From the IMG/VR virus record IMGVR_UViG_3300034105_003474, positions 80,874-144,873 of that record: a stretch of DNA of 64,000 nucleotides, one strand, 5' to 3'. The position numbers and the translations under genes were made by a program. This document shows positions 24,459 through 33,639 of the stretch, piece by piece (position 1 is the stretch's first letter; each line of letters begins with the position of its first letter). Below the pieces are notes generated by a model, which worked only from the letters and a program-made list of their open reading frames with translations, was not told where the DNA came from and ran no database searches. The stretch is from a virus.

Positions 24459-24863
24459 ATGCCACGACCAAGAATGACGGAAGATGTTGAATTCCGTACA
24501 GATGTAGACACTGCTGGTGATGTTGTTCGTCGTGCGCGTTTTGTTAGGCGTCGTCGCCGACAAGGCGGTCGCAATGTGCCGGGGAACGCTCGCTATTATC
24601 GCCGTCGTCAGGCACAACTAAACGCCGCTCGCCGTCAACGACGTGGTGCAGTAGCGGGCGCAGGGAATGCGGCTCGCCGTGGTCGCGCCGCTGAGCGTAC
24701 TGCGAGGGGAGCAGGTCGCGCAGGTCGTAATGCAGGAAACTCAAGAGTAGTTACCCCTCGTTCAGCAACCCGTCGTGGTGGAATCCGTGGAGCATTGGCG
24801 CGAGTAGCAAGAGCAGCCGCTAACAGGCTTGAAAGACGCCGTACTCGTCGTCAACAACGATAA
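24459..24863 (+). CDS. Extremely arginine-rich small protein
   Basis: 134 aa, of which roughly a third are Arg, with Ala and Gly making up most of the rest. Only the first 25 residues (MPRPRMTEDVEFRTDVDTAG) are acidic or mixed. Runs such as RRRRRQGG and RRGRAAERTARG resemble protamine or histone-H1-like tails. Such a protein should bind DNA or RNA non-specifically. It leads the neck operon, 13 nt before the head-tail connector gene, so a packaged DNA-condensing protein or an internal head protein is plausible. The AGGAG at 24446 and intact frame support translation. Confidence 0.8.
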   Translation: MPRPRMTEDVEFRTDVDTAGDVVRRARFVRRRRRQGGRNVPGNARYYRRRQAQLNAARRQRRGAVAGAGNAARRGRAAERTARGAGRAGRNAGNSRVVTPRSATRRGGIRGALARVARAAANRLERRRTRRQQR

Positions 24864-24876
24864 TCGGAGGTGACCG

Positions 24877-25752
24877 ATGGCTTTAGTGACGGTTTCTGAT
24901 CTAAAGACTTATATGGATATAAGTTTTTCTAATAGGCAAGAAGATGCTGCACAATTTGTGATTGATGGTTTGCAGAGCGAACTTGAAACATATCTTCGCC
25001 GACCGATAGAGGTTGCGTCATTTACTGAGGATTATGTCCTTGAATCAGACCATGTTGGTCTTCCTATGGGTTCAACTATTTTTAATGATTTTTATCAGGC
25101 TTCAGATGTTGATCCTGTTGGGCTTATAACTTACGGAACTCCTCCACCAACGGTTTATTTTAATAATTCTCCTGTGGTTTCTGTGCAGAGAGTAACTCTC
25201 ACAAACATGTCTGAAAACAATCGTGTTCTTGGCGAAGCGATCAAAAGGTCTGCTTCTATTACTTCTGTGACGGTGGCTGGAACAACCGTCACTTACACGG
25301 CTTCCAACCATGGTTTTACTGTTGGGCAAAACATTGCGGTGTCTGGTTTGAGCACTTCTGCTTTGAACCTTGTATCAAATATTATTACATCCGTTGCTAC
25401 TAATACATTCACGGTTACTCAGAGCGGTCTGACTGCGGGAACATTCAACCAAACTGGCACTGTTGTCGCATCGGGTTTTGATTACACGGTAAGAAAATTC
25501 GGAATTGATTTCTATCTTGGTTTTGCAAATGACAAGATAACCGTCACCTACACTGCTGGTCTTACTGGCGGTGATACCCCAATGTTCAAACTTATGATAC
25601 TCCGAGCCGCTGCTCGTGAAGTCCAAAACATGCATGATGATGTTGTCGGTATCAAAGATTTGGGTGCTCGTGAAGTTGCATTAATGGAAACAGGATTCTT
25701 GGAAAAAGAATTGAATGCTGTTAAGCGTTGGCGCAGAAATAGGATCTCTTAA
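24877..25752 (+). CDS. Head-tail connector protein (gp6-like) with inserted beta module
   Basis: 291 aa. Residues 1-60 (VSDLKTYMDISFSNRQEDAA, ELETYLRRPIE) and 200-291 (FMLMILRAAAREVQ-like helix, YTAGLTGGDTPM) fit the HK97 gp6/phage connector family, which forms the ring under the portal. Residues 127-198 are an extra insertion (VTVAGTTVTYTASNHGFTVG ... FTVTQSG). The same module occurs in the baseplate J protein and four times in the 1003-aa fibre. GGAGG precedes the ATG. Confidence 0.82.
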   Translation: MALVTVSDLKTYMDISFSNRQEDAAQFVIDGLQSELETYLRRPIEVASFTEDYVLESDHVGLPMGSTIFNDFYQASDVDPVGLITYGTPPPTVYFNNSPVVSVQRVTLTNMSENNRVLGEAIKRSASITSVTVAGTTVTYTASNHGFTVGQNIAVSGLSTSALNLVSNIITSVATNTFTVTQSGLTAGTFNQTGTVVASGFDYTVRKFGIDFYLGFANDKITVTYTAGLTGGDTPMFKLMILRAAAREVQNMHDDVVGIKDLGAREVALMETGFLEKELNAVKRWRRNRIS

Positions 25753-25755
25753 CCC

Positions 25756-26247
25756 ATGGCGTCTGATCTGAAAATCAAAATCACAATTGATGCCAGAGCA
25801 GCAATCAAGAGAATGAAAGACATGGAAAAACGTTCCACGGATTTCAAGCCAGTGTTTAGGTGGGCTAAAAGAGAACTTGGTTTAATGAATGGTCAAAACT
25901 TTGCTCAAAACGGTTTGCCTGTTGGAGGATGGTCACCTTTGAGTCCTAAGTATGCCGCGTGGAAAGCAACGAATTTTCCCGGTAGACCAGACATGGTGAG
26001 AAGCGGAAAACTTTTTAATTCTTTGCGCAATCTTAATGGTGGTGTGAATTCTATTGGTTTGAAGAAGGCAACTTTTGGTACTGATGTTGAATATGCCAAG
26101 TTTCATCAATATGGGACAACGAAGATGCCTAAACGAAAACTTGTTTATGAGCCTGCTGGTTTTGCTGAGCGTGTTGCTTTGCTTGCGGCAAGGCATGTTG
26201 CTGATGGCAAGTTGGGTGTTGGGGCTGGCGATTTGGCGTTTGAGTAA
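25756..26247 (+). CDS. Phage virion morphogenesis/tail completion protein
   Basis: 163 aa. The pattern GGWSPLSPKYAAWKA, MVRSGKLFNSL, FGTDVEYAKFHQYG and KMPKRKLVY is typical of the Mu gpG/P2 gpS-type virion morphogenesis family, which completes the head-tail joint. It is 3 nt after the connector gene and before the tail-terminator-like gene, the normal position. Confidence 0.88.
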   Translation: MASDLKIKITIDARAAIKRMKDMEKRSTDFKPVFRWAKRELGLMNGQNFAQNGLPVGGWSPLSPKYAAWKATNFPGRPDMVRSGKLFNSLRNLNGGVNSIGLKKATFGTDVEYAKFHQYGTTKMPKRKLVYEPAGFAERVALLAARHVADGKLGVGAGDLAFE

Positions 26248-26256
26248 GGTGGACTT

Positions 26257-26868
26257 ATGACCGTACCTGTTACTGATTTGATGCATGGCGCACAATGGGC
26301 TAAGTACTATGTGAATAGATATTTGACTGCTGATCTTCCAAGCAGGATTAATCGTTACCGTTCTGGCTGGAACTTGGATTCCAACGAGTTGCCTACTCCT
26401 GAGTTCTTTTTAACTTATGAGCCGATTGCTTTGGATCACTGGCCGACAATTATCACGGTTTGTATATCTACTTCGCCTTTTGAGAGGATGATGCAGGGCA
26501 GTCAGGGTGACCCTCTTTATCGTGTTACATACAGTATGCGAACCTATATTTGGGCTAAAACTGAAGGTTCAGAGGCTGTTACATTGTTGCGAGATAGGTT
26601 GACAACGGTTCTGCGGTCAGCCCTCATGGACAGACCATGTCTCACACAGTACGACAGCGACACCGAAGCCGACATTTATATTGACGAATCCTCGCTCAGG
26701 GAAGAATTCTCTGACCTAACCCTCATAAAAGGTGACCGTGTATTAGCGGGAGCATATTTAGGGTATGATTTAGTACTTAACGAAGTTATTTACCGTGATC
26801 AAATTGCGGCAATAACTGGATACGACATTGAAAATTACAACATGCGCAGTACAACGGAGACTTTTTAA
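26257..26868 (+). CDS. Putative neck/tail terminator protein
   Basis: 203 aa. A central section (WPTIITVCISTSPFERM, RVTYSMRTYIWAKTEG, LLRDRLTTVLRSAL) reads as the alpha/beta fold of tail terminator proteins that cap the tail tube. No exact family is recognised. Placed between tail completion and sheath genes, which supports the call. Confidence 0.65.
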   Translation: MTVPVTDLMHGAQWAKYYVNRYLTADLPSRINRYRSGWNLDSNELPTPEFFLTYEPIALDHWPTIITVCISTSPFERMMQGSQGDPLYRVTYSMRTYIWAKTEGSEAVTLLRDRLTTVLRSALMDRPCLTQYDSDTEADIYIDESSLREEFSDLTLIKGDRVLAGAYLGYDLVLNEVIYRDQIAAITGYDIENYNMRSTTETF

Positions 26869-26871
26869 TCT

Positions 26872-27231
26872 ATGGAACCAATTTACGACATCCAAGGCAA
26901 AGCAGGTCTTCTGCGGGTTTGGAATGCAACTAAAGGTTACCTTGAAGTAACCGAAGAAGGCTACCTGCTTCAGGGAGAAACAAGTGCATGGATTGAGGAA
27001 ACAGACGCAGTAGTTGACTTGATCAAAGAAGGACTTCTCGTCGTCGTTGGAGGACAAGAAAGCCCAAGCGTTCAAGAGGCTAGCGAAAATCCAAAAAAAA
27101 AGAAGTCATCCACCATCAGCCAATCGCCTACAGAAGTAGAAGATCTTCCTGCTGTGGATGAGCCAGAAAATAAAAAAGAAGCAGAAGAACCAACCAGTCC
27201 AAATAATGATGTTTCTGTTGAGACAGTTTAA
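26872..27231 (+). CDS. Small tail-region protein with acidic disordered tail
   Basis: 119 aa. Residues 1-65 form a small beta-rich domain (GKAGLLRVWNATKGYLEVTE, LVVVGGQE). The rest is a Lys-then-Glu/Pro-rich disordered tail. It lies between the terminator-like gene and the sheath gene. Function unknown; a tail or neck accessory protein is likely. Confidence 0.65.
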   Translation: MEPIYDIQGKAGLLRVWNATKGYLEVTEEGYLLQGETSAWIEETDAVVDLIKEGLLVVVGGQESPSVQEASENPKKKKSSTISQSPTEVEDLPAVDEPENKKEAEEPTSPNNDVSVETV

Positions 27232-27235
27232 TTAA

Positions 27236-27243
27236 TGTATACT
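27236..27243 (+). promoter_or_regulatory. TGTATACT -10-like element before the sheath gene
   Basis: TATACT at 27238-27243 preceded by TG, in the 53-bp gap before the sheath gene, 42 nt from its ATG. TTGAGA at 27218 is too close for a normal -35. GGAGGG at 27273 is the ribosome binding site. It matches the TGTANAAT-like elements found in other gaps. Confidence 0.42.
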
Positions 27244-27284
27244 CGTTTTACGGAAATTTCTTCAACTCAAATGGAGGGTGCTAG

Positions 27285-28751
27285 ATGCCCGGCGTAACAA
27301 TTACAACCGCAGTTCGTACAGGTGCAACCAATCTTGGAACCGCTCCAGCAGCGAAATTCTTTCTTGTTGGAACATCCGAAAGAGGAGTGAGCACAGCAGC
27401 ACGAGAAATCACCTCTTTGGCTGATTTTGAAACCAAGTTTGGTGGTCATGTTTCGGGTTCGTACTCTTGGTACTCAATGAAAACCTTCTTTGAAGAAGGT
27501 GGAGTTAGCGCATATTTCGCTCGCGTAACAGCCTCCGCTGGTGTTGTAGGAACAAAAGCACTTACCACTTCAACCTCAAGCGGTCCTGGAATCACATTCA
27601 CCGCTAGTGGTAAGGGTGCTTGGGCTAACAGCCTTGCTTTTGTCGCAACGAACAACACAACGACTTTTGATCTACTTGTTGCCTACAACGGAAACACTAT
27701 TTTCTCAGGAACTGGTTACACAAGCCTGACGGAGTGCATCACAGCAGTAAACGCAGATGCCACAGCAACACTTTATATGACAGCCTCGCTAACAGCGTCA
27801 GCAGTTGCTTCACAACTGTTGGCAACCGCTGCTGCTACATCGCCGTCAAACGGTGCTGATGGAACTGTTGCAAAGAGTGATGCAATTGCTGCTTTGGACT
27901 TCTTCATTGATGACTTCGGATCGGGTGCTGTAGCGGCACCGGGTTTCGCCACTGGTTCAAGCGACACAGCACTTTACGATGCGCTTCGCACGCATGCTGC
28001 GACATACAACCGTATCGCTCTTTGTGGTTTCGCATCCACCGCAACGCTTGCTCAAGCCCGTTCGGCGTCAACTGGTTACACAGGTCTAAGTTTGCATGAA
28101 TCCATGGCTTTCTACCACCCGTGGGTACAGATCCCTGTTGATTCAGCAACCGTTGATATTCCAGCAGAGGCTTATGTAGCCGCTGTTCGTTCAAAGACAC
28201 ACAACGCTGTTGGTGCTTGGAAGGCTTATGCAGGTGTTGCTTCTGAAGCAACGTTCGTTACAGGTCTTGCACTTCCAGTGAGTCGCGCAGAAGCAGATCT
28301 GATGGACGCTTCGTATGTGAACCCATTGCGTTTGATTAACGGTCGTGTCCGCATCTACGGTGCACGCTCGCACTCTACAAACACCACACAGTGGCGTTTC
28401 ATTACCGCACGAGACACAATCAACTACATCGTTACGCAAGCAAACAACCGTCTTGAGGATCTTGTATTCTCAACCATTGACGGTCGTAGCACGCTTTTCG
28501 CAAACATCATCAACTCAATCCAATCAGTTGTTGAACCAATCCGCATCAACGGTGGCTTCTATGAAGGTTTCGCAACAGACGGTCGCCGTATTGACTACGG
28601 TTACACGATCAAGTGCGATGCTTCCATCAACCCGTTGACTGCTCTTGAAAACGGAACAGTTTCAGCACGACTGGGTGTTCGCGTCTCAAGTATCGGTGAC
28701 AAGATTGAAGTAGATCTCATCAAGTCAAATCTAACAACTGCTTTGGCATAA
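27285..28751 (+). CDS. Contractile tail sheath protein
   Basis: 488 aa. The start (PGVTITTAVRTGATNLGTAP, then FFLVGTSERG and SLADFETKFGG) and FFEEGGVSAYFARV are hallmarks of phage tail sheath proteins. The C-terminal domain (RFITARDTINYIVTQANNRL, GFYEGFATDGR) supplies the conserved core that joins neighbouring subunits. The sheath contracts to drive the tube through the host envelope, and it defines this phage as a myovirus. The tube gene follows 11 nt downstream. Confidence 0.95.
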   Translation: MPGVTITTAVRTGATNLGTAPAAKFFLVGTSERGVSTAAREITSLADFETKFGGHVSGSYSWYSMKTFFEEGGVSAYFARVTASAGVVGTKALTTSTSSGPGITFTASGKGAWANSLAFVATNNTTTFDLLVAYNGNTIFSGTGYTSLTECITAVNADATATLYMTASLTASAVASQLLATAAATSPSNGADGTVAKSDAIAALDFFIDDFGSGAVAAPGFATGSSDTALYDALRTHAATYNRIALCGFASTATLAQARSASTGYTGLSLHESMAFYHPWVQIPVDSATVDIPAEAYVAAVRSKTHNAVGAWKAYAGVASEATFVTGLALPVSRAEADLMDASYVNPLRLINGRVRIYGARSHSTNTTQWRFITARDTINYIVTQANNRLEDLVFSTIDGRSTLFANIINSIQSVVEPIRINGGFYEGFATDGRRIDYGYTIKCDASINPLTALENGTVSARLGVRVSSIGDKIEVDLIKSNLTTALA

Positions 28752-28762
28752 CGGAGGAATAA

Positions 28763-29242
28763 ATGGCTCGTCCAACATTGTTTAAGAATCTCGCTACACA
28801 GCGCCAAATCGTTGGCAAGATCACGCCATCGGAAGGTACTGTTGGTCTGCCGACTTTCCCTGACTACTTCACACAGATTGCTGGCGGAGAAATCACCGCT
28901 TCTGTAGAGAAGGTTTACCACGGTGGCGACTTGTTCTCCGAGACCCTTTGTGCACCAATGGAAATTGGCGACATCACCCTCACTGGCTATGTGTCAACTG
29001 ATCAGGCTTTCATGTCAAAGATTCAGCAATTGCGCCAAGTTGTTGGTCGCGTTCGCTACGACATTGATGTCCATGTTTTTGACTGCGATATTGCTGTACC
29101 GGGCTCTGACCGCCAGTACACGAAGGCTTTGCTTGTAGGTTTGACTGAGCCAGACGGCGATGCAACCTCGGGTACACCAGCGACATTCACACTGACTTTC
29201 AGTGTTGCTACTGTCTCTGTTGGTAACGCACCAGTCGCCTGA
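28763..29242 (+). CDS. Tail tube protein
   Basis: 159 aa with GGAGG before the ATG. FPDYFTQIAGGEITASVEKV, a GDITLTGYV strand and a long final beta region (FTLTFSVATVSVG) fit small myovirus tube proteins of the gp19 type. Its place between sheath and tail-assembly chaperone is canonical. It makes the inner tube that delivers DNA. Confidence 0.87.
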   Translation: MARPTLFKNLATQRQIVGKITPSEGTVGLPTFPDYFTQIAGGEITASVEKVYHGGDLFSETLCAPMEIGDITLTGYVSTDQAFMSKIQQLRQVVGRVRYDIDVHVFDCDIAVPGSDRQYTKALLVGLTEPDGDATSGTPATFTLTFSVATVSVGNAPVA

Positions 29243-29298
29243 TACTCCTGATTTAGGGGTTGCATTTTTGGGGCTTTAGGCATGTTAGTGTTTCGCCT

Positions 29299-29841
29299 AT
29301 GACCAACATTCAATTCAGTTCAGACGACTCTTACCGAGATAATTCAACGGTATCTGCTCGTAGTACAACAGACGACCCAAAGAGCGAAGGCAATGTTTTG
29401 GAGAGTTTGAAAAAACTCGTTCAAGATAAAGTTCGCCGTGGAGATGTCCACATTGCCATTCCGGAGCGACCGGGTGTGATGATTCGTGTTTCACCAAACA
29501 TCTCACAAAACCAACTCAAGTCGTGGCGCAGGAACGCTGGCGAAGAGCGCAAGGGTGGCATGGACACTATGCGTTTCTCAACAAACCTAATCGCCGCTAC
29601 TACCACGGGTATTTTGGTTAACGATGAAATCGTTACTGATGACAATGGTATTGAACTTACGTTTGCTTCACCAGAAATTATGGCTATGACAAACACGAAT
29701 CGCCCACACCCTGATTGTGTTTTGGCTTTCTTTGGTCTTGAACCACATGTTGAATCAGCCGCCGTGGCAATCATTGAAGCAGCAGGATATGGAGACAATG
29801 TGGATGCATTGGACCCTACGAAGAGGTCTTCCGAGAGTTAA
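29299..29841 (+). CDS. Tail assembly chaperone, short product
   Basis: 180 aa from ATG 29299. TTG 29260 extends the frame by 13 codons but gives an atypical N-terminus. The position between tube and tape measure and an overlapping downstream frame (29778-30014) identify it as the G-type chaperone that coats the tape measure during tail assembly. DVHIAIPERPGVMIRVSP and the helical C-terminus (VESAAVAIIEAAGYGDN) are visible. The zero-frame product ends DPTKRSSES. Confidence 0.82.
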   Translation: MTNIQFSSDDSYRDNSTVSARSTTDDPKSEGNVLESLKKLVQDKVRRGDVHIAIPERPGVMIRVSPNISQNQLKSWRRNAGEERKGGMDTMRFSTNLIAATTTGILVNDEIVTDDNGIELTFASPEIMAMTNTNRPHPDCVLAFFGLEPHVESAAVAIIEAAGYGDNVDALDPTKRSSES

Positions 29842-30014
29842 CGGACGATTACCGCATAACTTTAGCGGCAAGGCTTGGAGACCTCTTTAAAACAGATCCG
29901 ATTGAACTACTTGATAGCAGCACAGAAGAATGGATCATACGCCTAGCGTGTGCTAAAGTTATACAGACGGATAGAGAAAAACAGGAAGCAGAACAGCGGA
30001 GACAATCCCGCTAA
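29817..30014 (+). CDS. Tail assembly chaperone C-terminal extension reached by -1 frameshift
   Basis: In the -1 frame relative to the preceding gene, an ORF is open from 29778 to TAA 30012-30014. From codon 29817 it reads YEEVFRELTDDYRITLAARL and continues to a Lys/Arg-rich end, 65 codons. No usable start codon lies inside it, yet it reads as protein and fills the gap before the tape measure. This is the GT-type layout known from lambda and many tailed phages. The most likely slip site is the CCT codon at 29815-29817, preceded by C, which allows re-pairing on CCC. No textbook heptamer is present. Confidence 0.78.
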   Translation, partial: YEEVFRELTDDYRITLAARLGDLFKTDPIELLDSSTEEWIIRLACAKVIQTDREKQEAEQRRQSR

Positions 30015-30060
30015 TTTGCTGGAGCGCTCATATTCATAACCCTAATACGGAGATGGATGT

Positions 30061-33000
30061 ATGCCAGCCGAACGCGTAGTAATTGATATAGAGGTCAACT
30101 CTGACATTGCTACCATTGAGGCTACCCGTGAAGCACTTGACAGATTAACCAACGCACAGAGACGGTATAACCGTGAGCGTGATCGCGGCGGTTCGGGTGG
30201 TGGTGGCGGTGGTTCGGGCGGTGGTTCAGGAGGTGGCGGTGACGACGGAGGTCGCGGAGGTCGTCGCGGTGGCGGAAGTAGTAGACCGAGAAAAGGTCGT
30301 TACGACGGTTTTGGTGGTCAAGTTTTTGACTTCCGTGGAGACATGGGTAAAGGAATCGCCGCTTACGGGAAATTGTTGGGCTTAGTTAATAAGTTGTCTG
30401 CTATTGCTCTTCCCGCCATGATGGCTGCTTTAGGTGGAATTGCTTTGGCTTTCAAAGCAGGAACCTATTTCATAAACATGTACAAAGCGGCAATGGCGTC
30501 ATTGGCGTCAGCGGTAGCCGTCGGGTTTGTTGCCTTAACAACGTTCTTGGCTGCGCAAAAAGAATATGCCGCCGTACAGAACTCTGCTGCATATTTTGAA
30601 GGAAACGGTAGTACTAGCGACAGGATGATTGCCGCTGGCGAGGCAATGTCAATGTTCACTGATAACACAAAACTCGCTGTTGTTGGTGCGAAGGGCTTGC
30701 AGAGCGCTTTTTCAACCTTGAGCAAAGTTAAACCTGTTACTGGTGAAACAACAGCGGCGTTTGAAGGATTGATGAATATCGTTGTGGGTAGCGGTGGAGA
30801 TATTGAAAAAGGATCTGGCAAACTTGCCGAGTTCTTGGCAGCAGTGCAGAAGAAAGGTTCTCTTGCTGGAGGTGCTTCAATAGCCAAAGAACTAGGTCCT
30901 GATTTTGAAAAGATTGTCAAAGAGGCTGGTGCACTTGGCATTAAAACTAGCGACGAGTTTATGAAGGCAGCCGCAGAAGGAAACCTTGGTGAAACTTTTG
31001 CTACTAAATATGCCGGAATGTTGGATGCCATTAACAATACGGTTATGGGTCGTTTCAAGGGTGCTGTTAGTTCAATTAAGAGTTTGTTGACTGACCTTGG
31101 TGGACAGTATTTGGGAGAAACTGGTACAACGATAACTCGTCTACAAGGAATTATTGAAACTTTTATTGTTCGTCTTGGTTATGTGATGAAAAGTTTTGAT
31201 ACGGAAGGGAAAATGGGTGGGTTCCTTGACAAAGTAGAAAAAGGAACAAACCAGTTAATTGTTTTGATGACGAAATATCTTGGTGCTACACCAAATATTT
31301 TTCAGTTCTTCAATAAAACCATCACAAGCATAAGAGATGTTTTTGATGGGATGCAGGATTGGATGAGGCAGTTTCGTGAGGCTGGCGAGTTAATCAACGA
31401 ATATTTCTTCAAACCTATGTTTTCTGCGTTGGGGCAAAACTTTACAAGAAGCATGACAGATCTTGCTGAAGTGATTGAATCAAACAAAGACAGCATTACT
31501 AGTTTTGCAATACAGATCTCTAAAACGCTTACCGCTATGGGTAAATATGGTGATACTGTCCGCAGGTTGTTTATGGGCGCGATGCCAGTTTTCCAACTGA
31601 TTTTCAAAATGGTTGAATTATTCTTTAGGGGTTTAACTGCTTTTGGTAATGCGGCTTTAAAAATTAGTGGTGCATTTCAGAAGTTAGGTCCTTTGGGCAA
31701 GTTGGCTGGAGCGCTCGTTAACGTCGCCGCTCTGTATTCATTGTTTACTCTTGCAACAAGGTTTTTCAAAGTTTTTGGTACCATGTTTGGCAAAAATATG
31801 GATAAAAACCGAACAATAAACATGCAGGCTGGCGTGGTTAATGTGAACGGTGGAATGGGCACAGGTGGAAGACCGCCGTTGTACCCAACTCCTACTGGCG
31901 GACCAATAAGACAGCAGGGGCGATTCGCTAGAGCGGGTCAGGCTATAAGCGGTCACATGGGCGGCGCAGGTGCGATGCTCACTACTGCTGGATTGATGAT
32001 GGGTGGAAGTTACCTGTCATCAAAGGGTGATTATGACTCTGCTGGTGGAACTGGGCTTAAAGCCATAGGGAATGCTGCACAGATTGGCGGAGCCGGGTAC
32101 ATGATGTTGGGGCAGGATGGTTTGGCGAAACTTGGCAGTAAGTCAACGACCATGGGTGCTTCAACTGCTGGTGCGGCAACCCTTGCAGGCGTCGCTGCTA
32201 TTGCTGCTGGTTCGTATGCTGCGGGTTCCTATATCGGTGGAAAGTTCAATGACGATTCCGTTAAATCAAGAGGAACATCGGCTTTGGCTGGGGCTGCTTC
32301 TGGTGCGGCAATAGGCGCGGTAATTGGAAACTTTATTCCAATTCCACTCATTGGTGCGGGTATTGGCGCGGCACTAGGAGCGGCTATTGGCGGTGTTACT
32401 GGATATATGAAGGCAGGAAAGCAACGCAAAGAAACTAGAAAAGCGGCGAAAGAACTCACTGAAGGTTATGCGTCAACTGTTGCTGAGGCTATGGAAGGCG
32501 GAAACGTTGACGACCTGTTAAAAGCCCGAGATAAAGCACTTGCTGACAGAAATAAACTCGTCGCCACCAACGCCGACCCAGCCTACGCTGCTAAGGCTGT
32601 AGCAAAATATGATAAAGAGTTTGAAGCATTAAACACAAAAATTAATAACTACACAGGTAACGCCGCTCTTGCACAGAAAGCGTTTGGTGTAGGAGCAGAA
32701 CAACTAAACGCAGCGGCAAAAGCAAAAGGCATCAACATAGAAGACGAGTTGCTGACTTTGCGTGACACCGTCAAGATCTTGGGCGCAGATACGGCAGAGC
32801 AAGCAAGGTTGATGAAAGCCGCTTGGGCAAACATTGGCGCTAGTGCTGTTGGGGCGTCAAGAGACTTTTTCACTCAACAAGAAACCGCCGCTGAAACCTC
32901 AAAATTGGTTGACTCTAGCCTGAACAAACTTATTACTGGCGGTGCGAATACAGACAATATGAACGCCTACCTGAAGAATCTGCGCGACTTTAGCGTTGCA

Positions 33001-33639
33001 TCATATGGCGATATTGAAGGGTTGACGAGTGCTGGAAGGCAAATTGAATTTGACCTGACGGAAGGTGAATTGAAAGGTCTTACTGATAGCCAGAAACAAT
33101 TCATGCGAGATCAGGCATCGGGTGCAGGTTTTGGTGGCGTGAATATGTTGAAAAACATTGACATGGATCAAGTGGCTTCACAACTGTCAGGTTATGACGC
33201 GCTCTTGAACGCTGGAGGTGGGCTTGGTAAAACAGGAAAAGGCGAGGATCCAACCCAACTTGATCCTATAAAACTTAGGAAATATCTCGCTAGTCAACTT
33301 GAGGATAATCCTGATTTCTTGAGCAACTTGATAAATGCTTCACAGGAAACGAATGATGTTTTTGCTCAAAATAAAGTTTCACAAGTTATAAACACTGGTA
33401 CTAGCACTGGGGCGATGAATCCCGTACTTGACGCTGAAGCCCGCCGATGGGCTGGTGCTTATGGCGGAACTGCAGCAGTCGTCCCACCAGCAACGCAACC
33501 TATCACCAACAATAACGAGATCACTACGAACATTTCTGGTGTTTTGACCGATCAGAAAACAGTTGATCAAATTGAGCGTATTATTGCTAAGGCTGTTCGC
33601 GAACAACAAGAGCGTGGTCCTGTGACGGTGAACTCGTAA
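30061..33639 (+). CDS. Tape measure protein
   Basis: 1192 aa, the longest gene of the tail block, directly after the chaperone pair. It has an N-terminal coiled-coil-like segment (TIEATREALDRLTNAQRRYN), then a Gly/Ser/Arg-rich linker (residues 40-85). Two hydrophobic regions follow: residues of about 110-165, and about 735-790 with Gly/Ala repeats (GAASGAAIGAVIG). Long helical stretches run to the C-terminus. It sets tail length and is ejected into the host. At about 0.15 nm per residue the tail would be near 180 nm; that figure is an estimate from the known rule. Confidence 0.92.
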   Translation: MPAERVVIDIEVNSDIATIEATREALDRLTNAQRRYNRERDRGGSGGGGGGSGGGSGGGGDDGGRGGRRGGGSSRPRKGRYDGFGGQVFDFRGDMGKGIAAYGKLLGLVNKLSAIALPAMMAALGGIALAFKAGTYFINMYKAAMASLASAVAVGFVALTTFLAAQKEYAAVQNSAAYFEGNGSTSDRMIAAGEAMSMFTDNTKLAVVGAKGLQSAFSTLSKVKPVTGETTAAFEGLMNIVVGSGGDIEKGSGKLAEFLAAVQKKGSLAGGASIAKELGPDFEKIVKEAGALGIKTSDEFMKAAAEGNLGETFATKYAGMLDAINNTVMGRFKGAVSSIKSLLTDLGGQYLGETGTTITRLQGIIETFIVRLGYVMKSFDTEGKMGGFLDKVEKGTNQLIVLMTKYLGATPNIFQFFNKTITSIRDVFDGMQDWMRQFREAGELINEYFFKPMFSALGQNFTRSMTDLAEVIESNKDSITSFAIQISKTLTAMGKYGDTVRRLFMGAMPVFQLIFKMVELFFRGLTAFGNAALKISGAFQKLGPLGKLAGALVNVAALYSLFTLATRFFKVFGTMFGKNMDKNRTINMQAGVVNVNGGMGTGGRPPLYPTPTGGPIRQQGRFARAGQAISGHMGGAGAMLTTAGLMMGGSYLSSKGDYDSAGGTGLKAIGNAAQIGGAGYMMLGQDGLAKLGSKSTTMGASTAGAATLAGVAAIAAGSYAAGSYIGGKFNDDSVKSRGTSALAGAASGAAIGAVIGNFIPIPLIGAGIGAALGAAIGGVTGYMKAGKQRKETRKAAKELTEGYASTVAEAMEGGNVDDLLKARDKALADRNKLVATNADPAYAAKAVAKYDKEFEALNTKINNYTGNAALAQKAFGVGAEQLNAAAKAKGINIEDELLTLRDTVKILGADTAEQARLMKAAWANIGASAVGASRDFFTQQETAAETSKLVDSSLNKLITGGANTDNMNAYLKNLRDFSVASYGDIEGLTSAGRQIEFDLTEGELKGLTDSQKQFMRDQASGAGFGGVNMLKNIDMDQVASQLSGYDALLNAGGGLGKTGKGEDPTQLDPIKLRKYLASQLEDNPDFLSNLINASQETNDVFAQNKVSQVINTGTSTGAMNPVLDAEARRWAGAYGGTAAVVPPATQPITNNNEITTNISGVLTDQKTVDQIERIIAKAVREQQERGPVTVNS

